NCBI GenBank assembly: GCA_002305765.1
Contig: DBQU01000100.1
Coordinates: 1-28,000, forward strand
DNA: 28,000 nucleotides
DNA from: Deltaproteobacteria bacterium UBA1386
GTDB lineage: Bacteria > Desulfobacterota > Syntrophorhabdia > Syntrophorhabdales > Syntrophorhabdaceae
Direction: 5' to 3'
Shown here in pieces: positions 22,787 through 28,000 of the stretch. Position numbers and translations under genes: made by a program. The notes under the pieces are model-generated. The model was not told where the DNA came from. It made no database searches and saw nothing but the letters and a program-made list of their open reading frames with translations. Positions within the stretch are counted from its first letter, which is position 1. Every line of letters begins with the position of its first letter.

Positions 22787-23623
22787 CTATTTCCCCTCCA
22801 CGCCCTTCGACCACCTCCGCACCTTTTCGTATTCATCCTGGTACGGGGGCAGGTCCCTGTCGACAAGGACACCTATCCTGAACATGTCCTTCAGCTCCTC
22901 CTCCTTCATCTGCGCGGCTTTTTCCATGGTCACCGCGTGGTCTCTCTGCCATTGCATCATCTCCACGGCGCTTCCCATCCGGTTCATGCGCCCGTACTGA
23001 GTGTGGCAATGAGATATGATCTCCACAACGGAGAACCCAACCTTCTGAAAGGCCTTCTCCATGAGGCTTTCGAGCAGCTTGGCGTGATAGACCGTCCCCC
23101 GCCCGACAAAGACGGCCCCCGCCGTCACGGCAAGCTCCGATATGCTGAAGGAGTGCTCCACGTTGGAGTAAACGCTCGTCGCCGTCTTCATGCCGTAGGG
23201 CGTCGTCGGAGAATACTGCCCGCCCGTCATGCCGTAAACGCTGTTGTTGACGATGACGGCGGTGAGATCGATGTTGCGGCGCGCCGCATGGATAAAGTGG
23301 TTGCCGCCAATGGCCACGGCGTCGCCGTCTCCCATGACGACGATCACCTTGAGGCGTGGTTTTGCCAGCTTTATCCCCGTTGCGAAGGTAAGCGCCCTGC
23401 CATGCGTTGTATGGAGGGTGTTAAAGTCCACGTATACGGGGAGCCTGCCGGTGCACCCGATGCCGGATACAAGGACGATGTCGTCCTTTTCGTAGCCCCT
23501 GTGATCGATGGCCCTGATGAGTGCCCCCAAAATGATGCCTATCCCGCAGCCGGGGCACCATACGTGGGGAAACTTCTTGTCGTGGCGCAAATAGTGGTGG
23601 ATCAGCTTGGTGACGTCACCCAT
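22787..23623 (-). CDS. korB: 2-oxoacid:ferredoxin oxidoreductase, beta subunit
   Basis: A 278-residue TPP-binding beta subunit. CPGCGIGI near 23-30 is the family's start motif. The thiamine diphosphate/magnesium motif is GDGDAVAIGGNH (about 97-108) followed by VIVNNSVYGMTGGQYSPTTP. No iron-sulfur cluster motif of the pyruvate-type beta subunit is present beyond the early cysteines. Its ATG shares one base with the korA stop (TGATG), so korA and korB are translationally coupled. The C-terminus is ordinary for KorB. Confidence 0.95.
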   Translation of the reverse strand: MGDVTKLIHHYLRHDKKFPHVWCPGCGIGIILGALIRAIDHRGYEKDDIVLVSGIGCTGRLPVYVDFNTLHTTHGRALTFATGIKLAKPRLKVIVVMGDGDAVAIGGNHFIHAARRNIDLTAVIVNNSVYGMTGGQYSPTTPYGMKTATSVYSNVEHSFSISELAVTAGAVFVGRGTVYHAKLLESLMEKAFQKVGFSVVEIISHCHTQYGRMNRMGSAVEMMQWQRDHAVTMEKAAQMKEEELKDMFRIGVLVDRDLPPYQDEYEKVRRWSKGVEGK

Positions 23624-24765
23624 CAGAACACCTCCTTGATCCGGGCCATTATCTCCTGCGGCGTTATGATGGTGCCGTCCACCCTGTTGATGGTGAAGAC
23701 CTTCGCTTCGCCCTTGTTCACGCGCTTCACTTCCCGTGATATCTGTCCCATGTTCATCTCAGGCACGATAACCACCTTCGCCTGCCTGAGCACCTTCTCC
23801 ACGTCGGTCCTCATGAAGGGCCACAACGTGTTCAGTTTGAGCATGCCCGCCTTTATGCCCCTCTCCCGGCAGTCCGAGACGGCGCGTTTCGCGGAACGGG
23901 CGACGCATCCGTAGGCGATGATGGCAACGTCGGCATCATCGATATGGAAGTGCTCGCCCATCTGCAGGTCCGCGAAGTTCTGACTCACCTTTCTGAAAAG
24001 CCTGCGTATGAAGGGATCGACCTCATCGGGCCGGGAGGTGGGAAACCCCCGCACATCGTGGGTGAGCCCTGTCACGTGGTAGCGGTACCCTTCCCCGAAA
24101 TCGGCCATCGCGGGCACCCCCTGGGGCGTATCCTCGTAAGGGATATACCATTCCGGCGGCATCGTGGGTCTCACCCTGTTGAATACCTCAATGTCTTCCT
24201 CATCGGAGATCATGACCTTCTCGCGCATGTGGGCCACCACTTCATCGATGAGAAGGATCACGGGTATCCTGTATTTCTCGGAATAATTGAATGCCCTGAC
24301 GGTAAGGTCGAAGCATTCGCGGACCGTCGACGGGCACAGGACGATGATGGGGTGGTCACCGTGGGTCCCCCAACGGGCCTGCATAACGTCGCTCTGCGCG
24401 GGGGATGTGGGAAGACCGGTGCTCGGCCCGCCTCTCATGGCGTTCACCACGACACAGGGCACCTCGGCGATGATGGCGAACCCGAGATTCTCCTGCATAA
24501 GCGAGAAACCGGGGCCGCTCGTCGCGGTCATCGATTTCACGCCCGCGAGCGAGGCGCCGATCACCGCCCCCAAGCTCGCGATCTCATCCTCCATCTGGAT
24601 GAATGTGCCGTCGACCTGTGGCAGCCGAACGGAGAGCTGCTCCGAGATCTCTGTCGCCGGGGTTATGGGATACCCGGCGAAGAACCGGCACCCCGCGCGA
24701 AGGGCTCCCTCGACAACGGCTTCATTCCCCTGGAGCAGCCGTTCCTTCAGGGGCTTCTTCTTCAA
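23623..24765 (-). CDS. korA: 2-oxoacid:ferredoxin oxidoreductase, alpha subunit
   Basis: A 380-residue alpha subunit. GNEAVVEGALRAGCRFFAGYPITPATEI (written here as consecutive parts GNEAVVEG and FAGYPITPATEI) is the characteristic N-terminus, MEDEIASLGAVIGAS and TATSGPGFSLMQE follow, and the C-terminal domain has the transketolase-like C-terminal fold with LNTLWPF and VPEMNMGQI. It binds the oxoacid near TPP together with KorB. The start is TTG at 24765 with GAGG about seven bases upstream, and it overlaps the korD end by 44 bp; a later start would cut into conserved sequence. Substrate assignment to 2-oxoglutarate rests on sucCD downstream. Confidence 0.95.
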   Translation of the reverse strand: MKKKPLKERLLQGNEAVVEGALRAGCRFFAGYPITPATEISEQLSVRLPQVDGTFIQMEDEIASLGAVIGASLAGVKSMTATSGPGFSLMQENLGFAIIAEVPCVVVNAMRGGPSTGLPTSPAQSDVMQARWGTHGDHPIIVLCPSTVRECFDLTVRAFNYSEKYRIPVILLIDEVVAHMREKVMISDEEDIEVFNRVRPTMPPEWYIPYEDTPQGVPAMADFGEGYRYHVTGLTHDVRGFPTSRPDEVDPFIRRLFRKVSQNFADLQMGEHFHIDDADVAIIAYGCVARSAKRAVSDCRERGIKAGMLKLNTLWPFMRTDVEKVLRQAKVVIVPEMNMGQISREVKRVNKGEAKVFTINRVDGTIITPQEIMARIKEVF

Positions 24766-25009
24766 ATGACTCCCTCATCTTTCTCGCTTCGTCCCTCTTC
24801 TGCTGCACCGTGATGGCAAAATCGGGACACCGTATCTCGCACCAACCACAGTTGGTGCACTTGTCGGGGTATTTGACATAGGGGTACCCTGCCTCGTCGC
24901 GGGCCAGGGATCCGGTGGGACAAAAAGCGACACAGATACCACACGCCTTGCACCAGGCCTTGTAGATATCGACCTTTGGAGCTGCTTTCTTCCTGCGCGG
25001 TTCAGCCAT
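24722..25009 (-). CDS. korD: 2-oxoacid:ferredoxin oxidoreductase, ferredoxin-like delta subunit
   Basis: A 95-residue protein with two [4Fe-4S] motifs: C20-C23-C26-C30 (CKACGICVAFCP) and C51-C54-C57-C61 (CTNCGWCEIRCP). It passes electrons from the TPP-bound intermediate to soluble ferredoxin. A lysine-rich N-terminus and acidic C-terminal tail flank the cluster domain. It is the first gene of the korDABC-sucCD run. ATG 25009 has no Shine-Dalgarno sequence. An ATG further upstream (25081) would add residues unlike the family and lies before the promoter-like -35 box. Confidence 0.94.
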   Translation of the reverse strand: MAEPRRKKAAPKVDIYKAWCKACGICVAFCPTGSLARDEAGYPYVKYPDKCTNCGWCEIRCPDFAITVQQKRDEARKMRESFEEEAPEGTAAPGE

Positions 25010-25027
25010 TAGCAAAGTGACAATTAC

Positions 25028-25056
25028 ACAGTAGAATGAACCCGTATCCTTGTCAA
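25028..25056 (-). promoter_or_regulatory. Promoter candidate for the kor-suc operon
   Basis: Minus strand: perfect TTGACA (25056-25051), 17-bp spacer and a poor -10, TACTGT (25033-25028). The start would be near 25021, leaving about a dozen bases of leader without a ribosome site. The strong -35 supports it; the weak -10 suggests an activator may be needed or that the true -10 is displaced. Confidence 0.4.
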
Positions 25057-25106
25057 GCCCTTTCCCGAAGGAACATGCCATCGGGCAAGAGTGTGCCTCC
25101 CAGGGG

Positions 25107-26363
25107 TCATCTCATGTTGGTGGGAACCACGAAGTTCATCCCCGAGTTCTTGATGGCGTCCTTGTAATGCCTGAACGCCGACTCTATCTCCCCTTTAAGA
25201 CCCGGCGGCAGGGCGGCGCCCTTCAGGTATTCCTTATTGAGGTCAGCCAGCACGAGATTGAGACAATATGCGGTGGCGACGGCAAGATCGTCGGGGCCGA
25301 TCGTGTCGTCAACCCGTATCCTGCCGGAATCGTACTCGAACTGTCCTTCGAAGGGATCAAGGAAATGGAACAGGTCCGATGCATCGACACAGACCCGCCT
25401 GAAGACCCTCTGGAAGTCGCCCTTCTTCGATATGTGGTCGACGAAGGACTCTATCTTGGACAACACCCGCTGGAGGGCGGAAATGAACTCCTTCCGGCCG
25501 CTCGCCGAGACGTCGTCCGCCTCCTGTTCCCCCGCCCTCGCATCCACCGGCGCCGGCGCCGGCGCCGGTGGCTCCTTCGGCGCTTCCACCCGCTCCTCCG
25601 CCGGGACCGGTCCCGCCGGAACATCGTCCTTTTTCTCCGGTTCGACTGCGGGATCGCTCACTTGTTTCGGTTCCCTCTTCGCCCGGGTCTGGGAGACTGT
25701 GGTCTTCCGTGAAATTCCATCAGGTCCCTCAGGACCCGCATCGGCAGCCTTCGGGGTCCCCTCCGTAACGCCTGAGCTGCGGTAGACATTGAACAGGGCG
25801 CCATGCCTCACGGCATTGTCGAGGACCGAAGGGATCGCTTCACCTTCAAAAAGGGTTGCCTGACCGGATTCCGAAAGAACCTGCAGAGCCACAGGCTCCC
25901 CCGACCTGAGGGAAAGGGTTCCGATGCGTTTGCCGTCCTTCCCGGATATCTCGATGTAACCCGTGTGTTTCTCCTCGCCCAGCTTGCCGACGAATTGCTC
26001 CACGCGGATGAAATCGGTGCTGAGGTCCTTGAAGACAAGCTCCGACCTCAAGGAACCCGTGGCGACCTCGACCTGGGCCGCCGTGAGCTCGTGCACGTGG
26101 AGAAGCCCCTGTGGCTGCCTCGCCAGGGCAAAAAGCTCCGGCACCGCCGTATCTCCCGTCATTGAGGGCGGGTCCGCATCGACACCAACCACCGCGTCTA
26201 TCATCCGGCCCCTTGCGATGAAAAAGGCGCCCTTCGTGCCTCCTCCCTCTATCTCCACCACTCCCGAGAAACCGTTGCCCGTAAGGGTCGACAGGAGCCG
26301 TGGAACGTCCGTGTATTCCGCGGACAAGTTCTGATGGATCGTTTTTCCCTGTGGATATATCAT
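25107..26363 (-). CDS. DUF4388-like signalling protein
   Basis: A 418-residue soluble protein. The N-terminal 60 residues (LSAEYTDVPRLLSTLTGNGFSG then GAFFIARGRMIDAVVG) follow the DUF4388/PATAN pattern of helix, SG(x)xxI strand and FxxGxIxxA. A second copy-like block (about 113-165; FIRVEQFVGKLGEEKHTGYIEI, LSLRSGEPVALQV) looks like a tandem repeat of the same fold. A Pro/Ala/Glu/Lys-rich linker (about 205-285) leads to an all-helical C-terminal domain (about 290-418) I do not recognise. DUF4388 proteins occur in gliding and type IV pilus signalling of deltaproteobacteria, which is suggestive only. AGAGG lies five bases before ATG 26363. It follows the Cache-HAMP gene by 63 bp with a hairpin in the gap. 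Confidence 0.78.
   Translation of the reverse strand: MIYPQGKTIHQNLSAEYTDVPRLLSTLTGNGFSGVVEIEGGGTKGAFFIARGRMIDAVVGVDADPPSMTGDTAVPELFALARQPQGLLHVHELTAAQVEVATGSLRSELVFKDLSTDFIRVEQFVGKLGEEKHTGYIEISGKDGKRIGTLSLRSGEPVALQVLSESGQATLFEGEAIPSVLDNAVRHGALFNVYRSSGVTEGTPKAADAGPEGPDGISRKTTVSQTRAKREPKQVSDPAVEPEKKDDVPAGPVPAEERVEAPKEPPAPAPAPVDARAGEQEADDVSASGRKEFISALQRVLSKIESFVDHISKKGDFQRVFRRVCVDASDLFHFLDPFEGQFEYDSGRIRVDDTIGPDDLAVATAYCLNLVLADLNKEYLKGAALPPGLKGEIESAFRHYKDAIKNSGMNFVVPTNMR
25544..25571. repeat. 28-bp perfect palindrome inside the DUF4388-like gene
   Basis: The sequence from 25544 to 25571 equals its own reverse complement and is made of GGCGCC repeats with CCACC/GGTGG ends. It codes for the alternating Pro-Ala linker of the gene, so it may simply reflect codon choice in a PA repeat, yet the symmetry is exact, beyond the repeat itself. 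Confidence 0.9.
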
Positions 26364-26385
26364 ATCGACCTCTGCTCTTTCGTTG

Positions 26386-26419
26386 GACCGCCAGCCCCTA
26401 TTTCCCAGGGCGCGCGGTC
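26386..26419. other. Hairpin between the Cache-HAMP and DUF4388-like genes
   Basis: GACCGC (26386-26391) pairs with GCGGTC (26414-26419), and an inner GCCC/GGGC pair can extend the stem. There is no T-run on either strand, so it is more likely an RNA-stabilising or attenuating hairpin in a shared minus-strand transcript than a terminator. Confidence 0.4.
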
Positions 26420-26426
26420 AGTCCCG

Positions 26427-27377
26427 CTATCTTCTCTTCTGGAGCCTCTCGATGGCTGCCCGCACGCTTGCCTGCATCCTCTCTATCGACTCGGCCAGAA
26501 CGGCTATCTCGCCCTTCGCCTTAACATCCACGGTAGCCTTGAGATCGCCCATGCTTATCTTGTCGGCCACCTCCGAGAGGTGACGGATGGGACGGACCAC
26601 GGAGAAGGAATACAGGTAGATGACACCAAGCAATACGAGAAGAACGACGGCAAGGATGATAAGGATAAGGCCGAACCGCCTGTTGTATTGCGCGGCGTAT
26701 GTCTTCTGCATCTGACCCATCTTTGCCGTTATCGCCTGGGCCGGTTTCGAGAACTCGTCTATGTATGTCGTCGCCGCGACAAAGAGACCCAAACCCTTCA
26801 CGGGGGCAATGTACATGTACTTCGGGCGGATGCTGCCGTCAGGGTCCCTCCAGTTGTAATACCCTCCAGCGGGTCCCGCGAGTCCCTTTTCAAGGAGCTT
26901 CCAGAACTGCGGAAGCTTTCCGGAAAGGTCGTGCAGATCCGATCCCACGAGCTTGGGGTTGGAATGAAAGTGGTTTATCGCCTGGGTGTCATGGATCGCG
27001 GTGTAACCCGTCACGCCGACCTTCTGAACGGCGATCTGCTTCAGGGACCCGTCGTTCCGCAGCGTCTCCATGGATGGTCTCTTCTTCGCCGTCCCCAGGG
27101 CGATCTCCATCTCCCTGGCGACGTCCTCGGCCTTCTGCTGGATGATCTGCTCGCCGAGCCTGTTGAGTGATGCCGTCGACTCCTTCAGGCTCGCGGCGCC
27201 GAGTTCACTCATGCTCTTCGTCCAGATGCCACGGATGCTCAAGAACTGGAAGCCTCCGAGATCGATGTTCAGGAACAACACGCACCCCAAAAACGCGAAA
27301 GCCAGCAGGATGGGGACGAAAATTCCCGCGATGAGCCTGAAAAGCAACCCTGATGTGACCTTATTCTCTGTAGACAT
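26427..27377 (-). CDS. Cache-HAMP membrane sensor without output domain
   Basis: A 316-residue inner-membrane protein. A first helix (about 11-36) is followed by a periplasmic sensing part (about 37-235) with a Cache-like fold: GVTGYTAIHDTQ, HSNPKLVGSDL, then YYNWRDPDGS and KYMYIAPVKGLGLFVAATTYI. A second helix (about 236-259) leads to a HAMP linker (about 260-312; VVRPIRHLSEVADKISMGDL). The protein ends there, with no methyl-accepting, kinase or cyclase domain. It looks like a chemoreceptor or diguanylate-cyclase sensor half whose output lies in another protein, perhaps its DUF4388 neighbours. AGGAGGGGG five bases before ATG 27377 is the strongest ribosome site seen in the window. Confidence 0.87.
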   Translation of the reverse strand: MSTENKVTSGLLFRLIAGIFVPILLAFAFLGCVLFLNIDLGGFQFLSIRGIWTKSMSELGAASLKESTASLNRLGEQIIQQKAEDVAREMEIALGTAKKRPSMETLRNDGSLKQIAVQKVGVTGYTAIHDTQAINHFHSNPKLVGSDLHDLSGKLPQFWKLLEKGLAGPAGGYYNWRDPDGSIRPKYMYIAPVKGLGLFVAATTYIDEFSKPAQAITAKMGQMQKTYAAQYNRRFGLILIILAVVLLVLLGVIYLYSFSVVRPIRHLSEVADKISMGDLKATVDVKAKGEIAVLAESIERMQASVRAAIERLQKRR

Positions 27378-27408
27378 GCAAACCCCCTCCTGAGATTTTA
27401 GGATTTAG

Positions 27409-28000
27409 TTATTTTTGTTTTCGCGCAAGGTGTTCCGCCATGAGACGCGTGAACAGGGCCCTCTTCGATCCATCGGAGATCTCTTCGCCGACGGACTGAA
27501 TGAATGGCGAGAGCCTGTCCTCGGGGAAGGCCTCTCTCGACTCCCCAAACTCGGCGAGCTTATCCTCGATGACTATGGGAGCGATGGGACCCATGGCCTT
27601 GCGCAGCTCGTTCTCGATGAGAGGAAAGAAGTTACCGTTCACAGTTCTGCGGACCCGCTCGGTCTGTTCCACCCTCTTTTCGGCAGCCTTCTCCAGGAGG
27701 CCGTCCCGGACCATGCCGTGCAATGTCTGTGACGTCTCGAAAAGCTGCCAGCCCAGCGCGTCGGCGATGTCCGAGACCGATCTCATTCCGTTGCAGAGGG
27801 CCAGCACCTTCCACTGGTTCGCCTGAACGCTCCTGTTGTCCGGGCATCCGTTGACGGGGATGCGGAACACCACGTTCGGGGACGGGATGAGTTCCCTGAT
27901 CCTCCCCCACTCCGCCTCGCGGTTGGTCCAGATCATGAGGAGCTGTTCCGTCGGCATGTAGACCGTCTGCTCGTCTGTCGCCGCCTCCCAGTCGAAGGTG
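27409..28000 (-). CDS. DUF4388-type protein, 5' end beyond the window (partial)
   Basis: The minus-strand frame is open from the right edge to the stop at 27409. The codons before the first in-frame ATG (27957) read TFDWEAATDEQTVYM, which matches the end of a DUF4388 domain (FxF/W near the end, then a helix LLMIWTNREAEW), so that ATG is internal and the gene starts outside. After it come a winged-helix-like segment (WKVLALCNGMRSVSDIADAL, about 60 residues) and a C-terminal helical domain (FFPLIENELRKAMGPIAPIVIEDKL to the end) seen in other DUF4388 proteins. The function is probably a signalling adaptor; no enzymatic motif is visible. It lies 31 bp before the Cache-HAMP gene. Confidence 0.8.
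   Translation of the reverse strand, partial: TFDWEAATDEQTVYMPTEQLLMIWTNREAEWGRIRELIPSPNVVFRIPVNGCPDNRSVQANQWKVLALCNGMRSVSDIADALGWQLFETSQTLHGMVRDGLLEKAAEKRVEQTERVRRTVNGNFFPLIENELRKAMGPIAPIVIEDKLAEFGESREAFPEDRLSPFIQSVGEEISDGSKRALFTRLMAEHLARKQK

Noticed and set aside
27957..27957. ATG as start of the last minus-strand gene
   Set aside because: The frame stays open to the window edge and the upstream codons match the end of a DUF4388 domain, so the gene begins outside.

Overview
The window is 28 kb of GC-rich, densely coded bacterial chromosome with long operons. Gene content suggests an anaerobic Gram-negative of the Deltaproteobacteria/Desulfobacterota type, possibly a syntroph or aromatic degrader. 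The pointers are a selenocysteine elongation factor, ferredoxin-linked 2-oxoacid oxidoreductase with succinyl-CoA ligase, maturation genes for (selenium-dependent) molybdenum hydroxylases, an ExeA-type ATPase, DUF4388 proteins and an RpoH-type sigma factor. The taxonomic call is inference. I saw no rRNA, tRNA, CRISPR array, phage or insertion sequence.

Layout. 1-112: 3' end of a thiolase-like gene, then a strong terminator. 224-2355 (+): an exported SNase-like protein overlapping a membrane ExeA-like ATPase with a C-terminal SH3 domain. 2512-4404 (-): selB. 4653-7687 (+): a histone-deacetylase-family protein overlapping comEC. 7732-10308 (-): a PAS hybrid histidine kinase and a Ppx/GppA phosphatase. 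10346-11086 (+): ccdA-like. 11120-16193 (-): one tight seven-gene run, amrB - amrA - DUF1858 - mocA-like - yqeB-like - xdhC - rpoH. 16289-19283 (+): a three-gene operon of retropepsin-like protease, inactive transglutaminase fused to a multi-pass membrane domain, and RimK-like ATP-grasp ligase. 19428-25009 (-): korDABC-sucCD followed by an exported isochorismatase-fold protein. 25107-28000 (-): two DUF4388-type proteins flanking a Cache-HAMP membrane protein.

How the genes fit together. KorDABC and SucCD interconvert 2-oxoglutarate, succinyl-CoA and succinate with ferredoxin and nucleotide triphosphate. XdhC, YqeB-like and MocA-like proteins prepare the molybdenum cofactor for hydroxylases; SelB points to a wider selenium metabolism. 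The protease/7TM/ATP-grasp operon looks like a membrane-anchored peptide-modifying system of unknown substrate.

The most unusual structure is non-coding. Three intergenic elements (2355-2512, 4459-4594, 19289-19419), and a related fourth at the sucC/sucD junction (21003-21052), have inverted arms made of short tandem units of 7-9 bp. In the first three the arms enclose a unique 73-88 bp core; in the fourth they are almost adjacent. Several first-of-operon genes also have promoter-like -10 boxes only 5-11 nt before a start codon that lacks a Shine-Dalgarno sequence, which suggests leaderless transcripts.
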